DNA of 64,000 nucleotides from Pseudomonas sp. B21_DOA (GCA_030544685.1 CP086683.1:5580001-5644000), one strand, 5' to 3'. Positions 1 through 12,158 are shown, numbered from the stretch's first letter. Notes: generated by a model not told the origin, from the sequence alone. Program-made: numbers and translations.

Positions 1-72
1 ACCGATTTTCGGGCTCGAAAATTGACGTCAAATGCATGACCTGATTGAGCTGCATTGATGCCCGCACCAGGT

Positions 73-200
73 CCCTGTGGTGAGGGGATTTATCTTCGAT
101 GGGCTGCGAAGTGGCCCCTTGCAACCGGTCAATCACTCTGAGCTCACAGGTTTTACGACTGCTGCGCAGCCGAGCGGGGATAAATCCCCTCGCCACAGGG
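73..200. repeat. REP-type inverted repeat pair, GGGATTTATC family
   Basis: Arms CCCTGTGGTGAGGGGATT (from 73) and its near reverse complement AATCCCCTCGCCACAGGG (to 200) face each other around about 80 bases. The same family recurs at 45365-45488. Apart from this and the next repeat I see no gene in 1-399; the fumarase promoter should lie between the repeats and 400. Confidence 0.75.
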
Positions 201-280
201 TCATCCGACCAAAAGCCAATGTGCCCCCACCACCGAGCCGCGGTATACTGCCGCGCCTTTTTAGCGTCGCGCCACAAAGG

Positions 281-374
281 GACAGCTACAAGCCGCAAGC
301 CTGAAGCGGCAAGCTCAAGCTGTCCGCGTAATGCTTTAACTTGCCGCTCGAAGCTAAAAGCTTGTAGCTGCCCC
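281..374. repeat. AAGCTGCAAGC-type inverted repeat
   Basis: GACAGCTACAAGC at the left and GCTTGTAGCTG at the right form an inverted pair, with internal AAGCGGCAAGC and CTTGCCGCT motifs. The same motif family appears at 27655-27738 and 35044-35132. It sits directly upstream of the fumarase ribosome binding site. Confidence 0.6.
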
Positions 375-399
375 ATCGTGTTTTAGAGGAGCGCGACTC

Positions 400-1923
400 A
401 TGACCGTGATCAAGCAAGATGACCTGATTCAGAGCGTTGCCGACGCCCTGCAGTTCATTTCCTATTACCACCCCGTGGATTTCATCCAGGCGATGCACGA
501 AGCCTACCTGCGCGAAGAATCGCCAGCGGCGCGTGATTCGATGGCGCAGATCCTGATCAACTCGCGCATGTGCGCCACTGGCCACCGCCCGATCTGCCAG
601 GACACCGGTATCGTCACCGTGTTCGTCCGTGTCGGCATGGACGTGCGCTGGGACGGCGCCACCATGGGCCTGGACGACATGATCAACGAAGGCGTGCGTC
701 GCGCCTACAACCTGCCGGAAAACGTCCTGCGTGCCTCGATCCTCGCCGACCCGGCGGGCGCGCGCAAGAACACCAAGGACAACACCCCGGCCGTGATCCA
801 CTACTCCATCGTCCCGGGCAACACCGTGGAAGTGGACGTGGCGGCCAAGGGCGGCGGTTCCGAGAACAAGTCGAAAATGGCCATGCTCAACCCGTCCGAC
901 TCGATCGTCGACTGGGTATTGAAGACCGTGCCGACCATGGGCGCCGGCTGGTGCCCGCCGGGCATGCTCGGCATCGGCATCGGCGGCACCGCCGAGAAAG
1001 CTGCGGTAATGGCCAAGGAAGTGTTGATGGAATCCATCGACATCCACGAGCTCAAGGCCCGTGGCCCGCAGAACCGCATCGAAGAAATGCGCCTGGAGCT
1101 GTTCGAGAAGGTCAACCAGTTGGGCATCGGCGCCCAGGGCCTCGGTGGCCTGACCACCGTGCTCGACGTGAAGATCATGGATTACCCGACCCACGCCGCT
1201 TCCCTGCCGGTGTGCATGATCCCCAACTGCGCCGCCACCCGTCACGCGCACTTCGTGCTCGACGGTTCCGGCCCGGCCTCGCTGGAAGCGCCACCGCTGG
1301 ACGCCTACCCGGAAATCGTCTGGGAAGCCGGCCCGTCGGCACGTCGCGTCAACCTCGACACCCTGACCCCGGAAGACGTGCAGAGCTGGAAGCCGGGTGA
1401 AACCGTATTGCTTAACGGCAAGATGCTCACCGGTCGCGACGCTGCGCACAAGCGCATGGTAGAGATGCTCAACAAGGGTGAAACCCTGCCAGTCGACCTC
1501 AAGGGTCGCTTCATCTACTACGTCGGCCCGGTTGATCCGGTCGGTGACGAAGTGGTTGGCCCGGCGGGCCCGACCACCGCAACGCGGATGGACAAATTCA
1601 CTCGTCAGATCCTCGAGCAGACCGGTCTGTTGGGCATGATCGGCAAATCCGAGCGCGGCCCGACCGCGATCGAAGCGATCAAGGACAACAAAGCCGTGTA
1701 CCTGATGGCTGTCGGCGGCGCCGCCTACCTGGTTGCGCAAGCGATCAAGAAGTCCAAGGTGCTCGCATTTGCCGAGCTGGGCATGGAAGCGATCTACGAA
1801 TTCGAGGTCAAGGACATGCCGGTCACCGTCGCGGTGGACAGCAAAGGCGAATCCGTACACATCACCGGCCCGGCGATCTGGCAACAGAAGATCAGCGAAA
1901 GTCTGGCGGTTGAAGTGCAGTAA
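400..1923 (+). CDS. Class I fumarate hydratase (iron-sulfur type)
   Basis: Interconverts fumarate and malate in the citric acid cycle as an oxygen-sensitive 4Fe-4S enzyme in the cytoplasm. At 507 aa it has the normal length for the two-domain-in-one-chain FumA/FumB type. The three expected cluster cysteines are visible: C66 in RPICQDTG, C185 in GWCPPGM and C277 in IPNCAATRH. The C-terminal part carries GKMLTGRDAAHKR and GPTTATRMD, typical of the beta domain. The ATG at 400 follows AGAGGAG at a good distance. It stands alone, preceded by repeats and followed by a clear terminator. Tartrate dehydratase is a relative, but that enzyme is normally split into two subunits, so fumarase is preferred. 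The reading frame is intact. Confidence 0.93.
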   Translation: MTVIKQDDLIQSVADALQFISYYHPVDFIQAMHEAYLREESPAARDSMAQILINSRMCATGHRPICQDTGIVTVFVRVGMDVRWDGATMGLDDMINEGVRRAYNLPENVLRASILADPAGARKNTKDNTPAVIHYSIVPGNTVEVDVAAKGGGSENKSKMAMLNPSDSIVDWVLKTVPTMGAGWCPPGMLGIGIGGTAEKAAVMAKEVLMESIDIHELKARGPQNRIEEMRLELFEKVNQLGIGAQGLGGLTTVLDVKIMDYPTHAASLPVCMIPNCAATRHAHFVLDGSGPASLEAPPLDAYPEIVWEAGPSARRVNLDTLTPEDVQSWKPGETVLLNGKMLTGRDAAHKRMVEMLNKGETLPVDLKGRFIYYVGPVDPVGDEVVGPAGPTTATRMDKFTRQILEQTGLLGMIGKSERGPTAIEAIKDNKAVYLMAVGGAAYLVAQAIKKSKVLAFAELGMEAIYEFEVKDMPVTVAVDSKGESVHITGPAIWQQKISESLAVEVQ

Positions 1924-1940
1924 GTTTTTCGCCACATCGA

Positions 1941-1980
1941 AACGGCCGGTGCATCTGCAAAGATGCCCGGCCGTTTTTTT
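1941..1980 (+). terminator. Rho-independent terminator of the fumarase gene
   Basis: AACGGCCGG-GCATC pairs with GATGC-CCGGCCGTT around a short TGCAAA loop and is followed by seven T. It ends the fumarase unit and separates it from the Tc toxin cassette. Confidence 0.9.
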
Positions 1981-2120
1981 GGTTAATACCGATCGCGATA
2001 ACCAACCCGCCAATGCACAGAAAATGATCTTGCGCACCTGTCAGATCTGACAGGTTCATTTTTCCACCATTCTTGCTAGCGTCATTCCATGAACGCCCAC
2101 TTCCCGCGAATGGAATCGAC

Positions 2121-5100
2121 ATGCCCGATCAAGACCTGAGCATCACCGCTCCCTCCATCGCCAAAAGCTCGTCGATTGCGACTATCGGCAAGAGCTGGAG
2201 CGCGGTAGGTCCGACGGGCACAGCCGGGGTTGAACTGCCGATCCCGACCGCTGGCCGTGGCTATGACCCGCACATGCTCCTGTCATCCAGCAGCCAGAGT
2301 GGTAACAGCCCGTTTGGCCTTGGCTGGAATCTGGCCGGGCTGAGCCAGATCAGCCGACGTACCAACAAGGGCGTACCGCGCTACACCGAGCACGACGAAA
2401 TCATCGGCCATGACGGCGAAGTATGGATGCCGGAGCTGGATGACGATGGCAACCTGAAGTCACGCAGCGAAACGACCTACCGCGACCGGCCCATTCCGGC
2501 GCATACGGTGGTGTCTTATCGGGCGCGGATCGAAAGTGATTTTTCCCTGCGCGAATGCTGGCATCCGGCCGACGGCGGAGCGCCCTTCTGGCTGGTGCAC
2601 GGCGCCGATGGCACATTGCATGTCTACGGCAAAACCGCCGCTTCACGCCGCGCCGACCCCGCCGACCCTTTGCGCGTCAGCAGCTGGCTGCTGTGCGAAA
2701 GCATGAACGCGCATGGCGAACACATCTGCTACGAATACAAGGCAGACGATCAGCCGGACGAACAGGACGCGATTCACGATTACCGCGCCCAGCGTTATCT
2801 GCGACAGGTGTGTCATGGCAATGCCACGGCGAGCGACCGCCTTTACAGCTGGGACTTCGACAGGCCGACGGATTTGGCGTGGCATTTTCAACTGTTGTTC
2901 GATTATGGCGAGCGCAGCGACTCACTGACGCAGATCCCGACCTACGATGAAGAAACCCGGTGGCGGGTACGACAGGACCGGTTTTCAACCTATGGCCAGG
3001 GTTTTGAACTGGGCACACGCAGGCTTTGCCAGCAGGTGCTGATGTTTCATCATTTCCCTAAGGGTCTGGCGACAGAAGCGAAGCTCGCACGTCGATTGCT
3101 GCTGGAATACCGGCCGATCCAGAACATCGCACAGTGGGCTTACAGCCAGATCAGCGCAGCGCACTATCAGGCCTTCGATGCTGAAGGCAATGTCGAGCAT
3201 TCACCGCCGGTAGAGTTCGAGTACGCCCCTTCGAAATCAGCAAAACGCCTGCGCCCCTGCTGGAAAACCAGAACCAACCGGGCATCGAAGACGGCGGGTT
3301 TTACCAATGCGTCGATCTGTATGGCGAAGGGGTGCCGGGGTTTCTCTGCCGCTACGACAACGCCTGGTATTACCGTGAACCGCTGCGCGCGGCGCCCGGT
3401 ACCGAGCTGATCGGATACGGCCCGTGGACCTTGCTGGACAGAATTCCGCTCGCGAATCGAAACCGCGCCGTGGCGCAACTGCTCGACCTGACCGGTGACG
3501 GCCGTCTGGACCTGATCATCGCACGGTTGGGTTACTGCGGGTTTCATGCGCTGAATGCGCAGCGGCAATTCGAACTGTTCAGCGCGTTCGACAAGTTTCC
3601 CAGAGAGCACCAGGATCTGTCTTTGACCATGGGGATTTCAGCGGGGACGGGCTGATGTCAGCGGCGAGCATCAGCCCCGACCGCGTGCGCCTCTATGCCA
3701 GCCTGCGGGAAAAAGGCTTCGCCGCCGCACAGGAAATACCCCATGAATATGATGACGACCGTTTGCCGGTCTTCAGCAACTCGCCCACAGAGCTGGTGTT
3801 GCTGGGCAACCTGCTCGGCAGCGATATGCCGGAACTGTGCCGTATCCGCCATGACGAGGTCCGCTGCTGGTCGAATTTCGGCCACGGCAAATTCGGCAAA
3901 GGACGCAAGATCAGCGCCCTGCCCTTCACCTACGAAGAATTCGACGCTTCGCGAGTGCGCCTCGCCGACCTCGACGGTTCTGGCGCGCCGGCGCTGATCT
4001 ATCTGAAATCCGACACATTCGAGATCTATCTCAACCGTGGCGGCAACGGTCTGGAGCAAATTCCTGTCAGCGTGCCGTGGCCGGAAGGGGTGCGTTACGA
4101 CCGTTTGTGCCAGGTCAGCTTTGCCGATCTGCAGGGGCTGGGTTGCGCCAGCCTGATTCTGACGGTACCGCATATGAAGCCGAGGCACTGGCGCTACGAT
4201 TTCGTTGCGAACAAACCTTATCTGTTGGCCAGCAGCAATAACAATATGGGCTGTTGCTCCAGCGTGACTTATCGCAGCTCGGCACAGGAGTGGCTGGATG
4301 AAAAGGCCCGTCTCCTGACACTGGGGCGCGCCCCGGTGTGTCATTTGCCGTTTCCGCTGGCCGTGGTGAAAAAGCAGGAGCAGCACGATGAGATCACCAA
4401 CGTCCGGTTGACCCAGTTATTTGAATGGCGAGAGGGATTTTACGACGGCAGGGAACGCGAATTTCGCGGTTTCGGCTACTTGCAACAACTCGATTGCGAA
4501 AGGGCCACGGGGCCTTCAGAGCCTGGCTTCAGCGAGCCGGCGCAGACCCGCATCTGGTTTCACAACGGGCAAGACATGAATCGCCCACGCGACGATTACT
4601 TCAGCGCGGATGTGGACGCTTACCCATTGGGCGAAACCCTGTTCAGTCGTTACCACCCCAAAGGTGAAATCGATGAACCCATTACCCCGGAGGATGCCTA
4701 TAGTCGCTATCGCATCGCCCAGGCACTGGTCGGCTCGGTGGCCCGTACGGAAACCTATGCCTACCAGGCCGATGCCCGGCCACCCGACGAACCCCAACTG
4801 TACTCGGTTCAAGAGACACGCTATCTGGTGCGCGAAGTGCAGCCGCAGGGGCAATATGCCGCGGCCGTTCTGCTGCCGCTGCAGGTGGAAACCATCAGTT
4901 ATCAGTACGATGGTTTTATCAATGACCCGCTATGCCGCCACGATGTGACTCTGCGCTGGGACGCTTTTGCTGCCGTGACCCATGCACTCTCGGTGAGCTA
5001 CGCGCGACGGCTGACGGCCGACAGTCCGCCCCCTTCACCGAGGACCACCTGAATCAATGGTGGTGCGACGCCCATGACGACGCGCAGCAATGGTTTTACA

Positions 5101-6590
5101 TCAGTGAAACCCGTGCGCGCCTGATCAACCTGACCGGGCCGCAGCAGTGGCGATTGGGCCTGCCTTATCAGGAACGGAGCAATGCGCTGAAATTGCGCAA
5201 AGGTACCTTGCCCACAGGGCTGAACCCCGCTCAGGTGTCTTTCGAAACGCTGCGAGCGCATCAGGATTCAACACAGTGGAATAACGAACGGGTCCTGACG
5301 TCGCAATCTGTCCAGCGCTATGTGGATATAGAAGGCCTGGAGCTGGAGGACGGCGTCGCCGGTTTCGAAGCCTTGCGATTTTCTTTGGAGCTGGCGCTGC
5401 TGGACAAGACCGCGCTGGACGCTTACAGCATGGTGCCGGAGTTCGATATCACTAAAGCCCTGGAGGACATTGGCTACAAAGACATGCAGCCGATGTTCGA
5501 GGCAATGCCCAACGCAGACAAAAACCTCTGGTCGGCGCGGTTCAACTTCGCGCGATACGGCAACCTTCAGGCGTTCTACAAAGTCCTTGAGTTCAACGAA
5601 ACGCAAAGCCATGGCGTGACCAAAGCCGAATACGATCAACACTACCTGACGGTCGTTCGCATGGAGCTGCCTGACGGTTGTATTACTCGCGTGGCGGAGT
5701 TCGATTACCACGCACTCAAACCCAAGCGACTCATCGACGCCAATGAAAATATCGAAGAAGTCATCTACGAGCCGTCAGGTCAGCCGTTGGTCACCAGCTT
5801 CTACGGTACGGAAAACGGTAAAGACGCCGGATTCCATGAGCTGACCGGCTGGACAAAACCGGACACCAGTGCGGAATACGCCATCGAGAATCCATATTTA
5901 ACCGTACAAAAAGCAGCGAGTACCCTGCACAAGAACCTGTTCAGCTGGATGGGCCGGATCCCCGCCTCCACCCTGCAAACCCGATCGATCAGGCAAGGCG
6001 ACCTGTTGCCCGGCGGACACATACGCGCCAGCGCACGGCAGCGCCTGGCCGAAGGCAAAGACCTGACACCCGACGATCAACTGTTGCTCAACGCTATCGA
6101 TGCTGCTTATCGCGAGCCCGTGCACACCGTGATGCTCAGCGCTGACCGCTACCCCGACGACCCCGACGTGCAGATCCAGATTGTCAAAACCTGCGTCGAC
6201 GGCTTCGGTCGTATTCTGCAAACCCTGCAAGAGGTCGACCCGGGGCTGGCCTACACCGTAGACGAAAACGGTGAGTTGCTTATCGAGGAGGGCGAGCAAC
6301 TGGCGCAAAGGCGCTGGCGCATCAGCGAACGCGTCGAGTACAACAACAAGGGTTTGCCGATACGCCAGTACCGGCCGTTCTTCGCCAATACGCACCGGTA
6401 CGTCAATCAATCAGTGCGCAAACTCGGACTGTTCGACCAACTGTTTTATGACGCGCTGGGGCGTCTGATCAAACTGATCAACGCCAAAGAAGACTTCGCC
6501 AGAACGACTTGCCATCCCTGGTTCACCATCAGCGAGGACTTCAACGACACTGCCGAAGAGGTGGTGCATTCGAGAGAGTCAGGCGCATGA
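2121..6590 (+). CDS. Tc toxin B component (TcdB/TcaC family), three frameshifts
   Basis: TcB forms, with the start of TcC, the hollow shell that holds the toxic TcC tail before injection through a TcA pore. The start MPDQDLSITAPSIAKSSS, followed by GPTGTAGVELPIPTAGRGYD and SGNSPFGLGWNLAG, is the SpvB-like N-terminal domain (about residues 1-370). FG-GAP/VCBS-like segments follow (LTGDGRLDLI, DFSGDGLMSA, LADLDGSGAPALIYL), then the TcdB middle domains and an RHS-like C-terminus. Reading continues only if one base is restored in each of three places: the C run 3226-3229, near 3625-3628, and the C run 5029-5033. The repaired protein is about 1490 aa, the usual TcB length. The stop overlaps the next start (ATGA, 6587-6590), so translation is coupled to TcC. 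No TcA gene lies in the window. Confidence 0.85.
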
Positions 6591-9310
6591 CCGCCTCGTT
6601 GCATTGGCGCACGCCGGCCCTGGCGGTGATTGACGGCCGAGGCTTGCCGATCCGTCAGGTCGCTTATTTGCGCTCGGCCGCAAATGGCGCAGCCAGCGCT
6701 ATCGTGACCGCTCAGGAGCACGATGTGGCCGGGCGTCTGGTGGCGCAGCACGATCCGCGCTTGCCGGTTGCCAACGCCACCACCGTCTACACGCTTAACG
6801 GCGATGCGCTATTCACCGACAGCGTTGATGGCGGATGGCGCCTGATATTGCCGGGGCTGGCCAGTGAACCACGACAGCGTTGGGACGCACGCGGCCATCA
6901 CTGGCAATCGACCTTCGACAATCAAATGCGCGTGGTCAGATTGCAGGTCACTGGAAACGGTGAGGACCAGACCGACACCTTCACCTATGCCGGTGGTGAG
7001 GTCAGCGCCAGCCACAACCTGCGCGGCCAGTTGATCGAGCAAACCGACAGTTCAGGGTCGCTGGGAATATCCAGCCATGCCCTCGTCGGCCCGTCATTGA
7101 TCGAAACCCGCACATTTCATGACGACGCAGCATTCACCAGCCGGCAGGTATTCAGCCCGCTGGGCGCCCTGCTGGAGCAGATCGATGCCGGCGGACATCG
7201 CCGACATTTTTGCTATGGCCTTGCGGGACAGCTGCGGCGGGTGGATCTGTGGATCGATGGCCAAGTGCGCAAACCGGTATTGCTGGACACACACTACAAC
7301 GCCAGTGACCAGATCATCGAGCAAGTGGCCGGCAACGGGGTACGCAGCCATTGGACCTACGACCGCGCCGATGGACGCTTGCGTACCCTGACCAGTCAGC
7401 CCCGGAGAAGTCCCGCCTGCAGGAGCTGGAATATTTCTACGACCGTGTCGGCAATGTCACCCGCATCGAGGATCACGCCTTCACGCCGTCGTGGTTCGCC
7501 AACCAGCGGGTCGACGGCCATCGCGAATTCGGCTACGACACGCTGTACCGCCTGATTCGCGCCACCGGCTACGACGATGCGCCGCCTTCGCAAATTCCTG
7601 GCTTGCCGGCTCCGAGCGATCCGAAAAACCGCCTCAATTACAGCCAGACCTACAGCTACGACAACGGCGGTAACCTGCTCAAGTTGACCCATGTACGTGA
7701 GGGCAACACCTATACGCGGCAAATGTTCGTCGATTCCCACAGCAATCGTGCTGCGCGCTGGAAACCGGGTGATGCGGATCCGGACTTCGACGCCTTGTTT
7801 GACCTTCACGGCAATCAGCGGAATCTCCAGCATGGGCCGGCGTTGCAGTGGAATGCCCGGGACGAGTTGCAAAGGGTAAACCTGCTTTCCCACGAAAACG
7901 GCGATAGCGACGCCGAGTACTATCGCTACAGCCAAGGTCAGCGGGTCTTCAAGTGTCACGAGTGGTTTACTCAAAACAGGCGACATTTCCATCAGGTCCG
8001 CTACCTGCCGGGCCTTGAAATTCGCAGCAAAGACAATGGCGAAGAACTGCACATCGTCAGCGCGGGCGATGCACGTTGCCTGCATTGGGTAACAACGCCC
8101 CCACTACTAACGACCAACTGCGCTACAGCCTGCAAGATCATCTGGGTTCGTGCGTGATGGAGCTGGATGAAGACGTGACAGTCACCAGCGAAGAAGGCTA
8201 TTACCCGTTCGGCGAAACCGCCTGGATGAAGCCGGAATCGGAAACCGAGTACCGCTTCATTCGTTACTCCGGCAAGGAAATGGATGTCAGCGGTTTGTAT
8301 TATTACGGCGCCCGCTATTACGCGCCGTGGCTGCAACGCTGGGTCAGCGCAGATCCGGCGGGGGATGTGGATGGACTCAATCTGTATGGTTTCGTCGGCA
8401 ACAATCCGATCCTGTTCATCGATAACGACGGTAATAAAAAGACCTACCGCAAGATGTCAGGGAGGACATCGTGACCTACACGAAAGTCCTGGACAACTTG
8501 GGCAAGGAGTTACAAATGCTCAATCGTCAACTGAACGGAATGTTCAGCGCTGCCGACATTTCCAAACGCATGGCCATAAACACAACCTTCAACATCAGTA
8601 AAGGTGCTGCCACCACGGCAGCAGGAAAAGCAGGCGGTGCAATCGGGACGGCAATACTGCCCATAGGCGGGACAATAATCGGTGGGATTATCGCCTCAAA
8701 AGTCGCCGGCGCGGCAATGGACAAATTTGGCGAACTTACCACCGCTTCTACTCCTGTCCTGCCCGCTGTCGGAAAACTGAACCCGAACAGCATTCACAGC
8801 AACGCCACTACAGGCTTTTTACCCCCTGAAATATTTGAAAAAACACTCAGATCATATGATCCGAGGACTTCCGAGGGACAAAACAAACTGATCGAAACAG
8901 CCACTGAGAAAACGCTCAGTCAAATTGCAGGGGTACCTGCTGCAAGCGACATGATGGCCATTGTTCACTCAGGGCTGGACACAGCGACAGCGCTGGCCGG
9001 TTTGAGAGATATCGAAATTGATAACCTCGAAACAGCGCTGGTTTCAATTACCGACATGCTTGAACAGGACCAGAGCGACATCAATGCAGCTTTCAGCGAA
9101 ATCGGCGTCAACGAATTTTATGACCAAGGTGTAGCGGGCTCATTCGGTTTTGTCCTGGATCTTGCAAAAGGTAGCGTCGGAACCCAGGACTCCAACGCAA
9201 TCAGTCGCAATCGGATCGAGAAGGAGATCGCCGTACGGATGGCTGAAGCAAGGCGCGGTATCGAGCTGCTTGGCAGATATCGCCAATATACCGGCCAAAA
9301 GGCGGCATAA
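6587..9310 (+). CDS. Tc toxin C component 1 (TccC-like RHS protein), frameshifted
   Basis: TcC closes the TcB shell and releases its own C-terminal tail by autoproteolysis; the tail is the effector. The first ~615 residues are RHS repeats ending in the RHS core (SGLYYYGARYYAPWLQRW, SADPAGDVDGLNLY). Frame breaks are clear in the C runs 7400-7403 and 8098-8102. A third, probable one lies in AAAAA 8436-8440: adding one A joins the core to the ~290-residue tail, giving about 908 aa, a normal TccC size. Read literally, the core would stop at 8474 and a GTG at 8471 would start a separate 279-aa protein. The tail has a glycine-rich hydrophobic stretch (GGAIGTAILPIGGTIIGGII) and then helical sequence; I recognise no enzyme domain. 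The tail DNA is visibly more AT-rich than the core. Confidence 0.8.
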
Positions 9311-9379
9311 AAAAGTTTGCATACTTTCTGGCACGTTTATCTTCGCTCTGCGGCTGGATAAATCCTGAGCACATTGGCC

Positions 9380-12074
9380 ATGAACAGATCAACGCATTTC
9401 CATACCCCCAGTGTGCAGGTCAGAGATCCTCGGACGTTGATTGTCAGGCAGGTTGACTATCTGCGTGCAACGACGAGTGGAAAGGTTGAACGCCTGATCA
9501 CCTGCCAGACTCATGACGCTGCCGCACGCCTGGTCGCGAAACGGGATCCGCGCTTATCTGAACCCAATCTCACCACCCTCTACTCGCTTAACGGCGATCC
9601 GTTGAAAATCGACAGTGTCGATAGTGGCTGGCGCCTGGTACTGCCGGGACTGGCCGGGGAGCCTCGGCAGCGCTGGGACGAGCGCGGCCACTGCTGGCAA
9701 TCGACCTTTGACGAGCAACTGCGCGTGGTGCAGCTGGAGCTCACCGGAAACGGCGATAGTCAGCTCGATACTTTCACCTATGCCCCTGGCTCGGCTAAAC
9801 CAGACTCCAACCTGCGCGGGCAGTTGATCCGACAGACAGATTCTTCAGGTTCGCTGGACATCACCAGTTATGCCCTCACCGGGCAACTGCTGGTGGAAAA
9901 GCGGACCTTTCATGATGACGCAGCGTTCACCAGCCATCAGGTGTTCAGCCCACTCGGCGCTGTGCTGGAACAGATCGATGCCGGCGGACACCGCAGAGCA
10001 TCTCGTTACGGACTTGCCGGGCAGCTCAAACAAGTGGAGCTGGAGGTCAAGACGAAAGTCATGCAGGTGTTGCTGGACGTGCAGTACAACGCCAACGATC
10101 AGATCATCTCGCAGCTGGACGGTAACGAAGTGCTCAGCCAGTGGACGTATGACCCGGCAGATGGTCGCCTGCGCACACGGACAAGTCAGAAACCCGATCA
10201 GCCGAGGTTGCAGGATCTGGAATATTTCTACGACCGCGTCGGCAATATCACCCGGATCGAAGACCACGCCTTCGAGCCCGTCTGGTTCGCCAATCAGCGG
10301 GTCGACGGGCACCGTGAATTCAGCTACGACTCCTTGTACCGGTTGATCCGCGCCACCGGCCATGACGATGCCCTGGCCCCAGACATCCCCGGCCTGCCGC
10401 AACCGCCAGACGAACGAAACCGCCTCAACTACACCCAGACGTATACCTATGACGATGGCGGCAACCTGACCGAGTTGCGTCATCAGCGCGACGGCAATAG
10501 TCGTACCCGAACGCTGTGCATCGACGACAAAAGCAACCGCGGCGTGCGCTGGGAAACAGGCGACGAGCCGCCGGACTTCGGCGCCTGGTTCGACCCGCAC
10601 GGCAATCAACGCAGGCTGCACCACGGTCCGTCATTGCACTGGAACGGCCGCGACGAGCTTGAACATATCGATCTGGTCCTGCGCAAAGACAGCGCCAACG
10701 ACGCTGAACACTACCGATACAGCCAAGGCGTGCGGGTGTTCAAGCGTCACGAAACCTTCGCTCCCGGTGCCAATCACTTCCATCAGGTGCGTTATCTGCC
10801 CGGCCTGGAAATCCGCACCAGAGACAACGGCGAAGAACTGCATGTCATCAGCCTCGGCAACGCGCGCTGTCTGCATTGGGTAACGACTCCACCTGTCGCC
10901 AACAACCAACTGCGCTACACCCTCCAGGATCATCTCGGCTCTTGCGTGATGGAGCTGGATGAAAAGGCTGACGTCACCAGCGCAGAAGGCTATTACCCGT
11001 TCGGCGAAACCGCATGGATGAAGCCGGAATCGGAAACCGTGTATCGCTTCATCCGTTACTCCGGCAAGGAGATGGATGCCAGCGGTCTGTATTATTACGG
11101 CGCACGTTATTACGCGCCGTGGTTACAGCGCTGGGTCAGCGCCGATCCGGCCGGGGATGTGGATGGGTTGAATCTCTATGCGATGGTGTCGAACAATCCG
11201 CTGCTCTACGTCGACACGTCAGGCTACATGAAATCTTTGGCAAACAGCCTGCGCGGACTGGTAGGCATGACGAAAAACGTCAGCGATTCGATCAGTCAAC
11301 TGCATGAGTTCGCCACCAAGTTCGACGCACTCATCCCTGAAGGCGCAGCGATCGACGATGCGCGTGAAAACCTGACATTTGGAAAATTCATTTTTCCCGC
11401 TATGGGCTGAGATCGATTTACAAAGGCGGCAGATTTGGCGCAACGGTCGGCACGCCAGTGGGTGGCGTTATCGGTGGTCTGCTCGGCTTGCCGGCTGGCG
11501 CGGCGGCCGGTGCTCTGGGTGGCGGTTTTATAGGGGCCTCGTGGGCGGCGTGATAGGCGCCATCGCCATTCCGGTCATGCGGTATTACTTTTTCAAAAAG
11601 GGTCTGAAGCTCACTGAAGTCATGCATACCGAAGAACTGAACGATGGCGCCCAAGCGATCAGCGACGCCGTGCAGTCCGGAGCAGACCTTGCGCAGAAGG
11701 TGATGGATGGAGCGAGCGATCTGGCGGATGACGCCAGCACACTGCTCAACGGTATCAAACGCTTCACCGAAACCCTCAGCAGCTATCCGCAACGTCTTCA
11801 GGACATGTTCTACAACCAGTTGGACGTACTGTCCGGCGAAAAACAACGGGAAATCATGAAGCTGGTGAGGAGCGGTATTGATCCGTTCGAGGCGATCGAC
11901 CAGGCATTGGAAACGGCAAAGCAGCTGGTTGAAGAGCCCAGCGAAGCCGACGGCGTAACCGACCGCTTGCAACAATTGGAACAGTCGATCGCTGCCGAAC
12001 CGAGAACCAGGCCCGTTGCCAAACCGCGGTCGAACCTTGTGCATCGACGTCAGGTACGGGAGACAGCTGTTTAG
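9380..12074 (+). CDS. Tc toxin C component 2 (TccC-like RHS protein), frameshifted
   Basis: A second TcC gene 69 bases after the first, very similar to it through the RHS core (for example LQDLEYFYDRVGNITRIEDH and SGLYYYGARYYAPWLQRW) but with an unrelated tail. The core is one open frame to 11410. The tail is recovered by restoring one G at 11404-11406 and one at 11533-11536, giving about 898 aa. It then reads through a long Gly/Ala-rich hydrophobic segment (VGGVIGGLLGLPAGAAAGAL, continuing GGGFIGGLVGGVIGAIAIPV), then RYYFFKKG and amphipathic helices, ending with a basic, arginine-rich end. No known toxin domain is evident. The ATG at 9380 is preferred over a TTG at 9374. Together with TcC1 it gives one TcB a choice of two effectors. 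Confidence 0.78.
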
Positions 12075-12158
12075 CAGACACGGCCGGCGTGTACAGCACG
12101 CCGGGCCACCTCGGCCCATGCTATCGTGCCCGCCCGTTCTGCCGACCCAGCACTGAGC

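Noticed and set aside
286..2037. Long open frame on the minus strand opposite the fumarase
   Set aside because: Low-complexity His/Arg/Ala/Gly composition typical of the antisense frame of a GC-rich gene; no ribosome site; fumarase covers the region.
8471..9310. Separate immunity or hypothetical gene starting at GTG 8471
   Set aside because: Size, place after the RHS core and the A-run suggest it is the TcC1 tail; Tc systems do not need an immunity gene. Kept as an open question in the findings.
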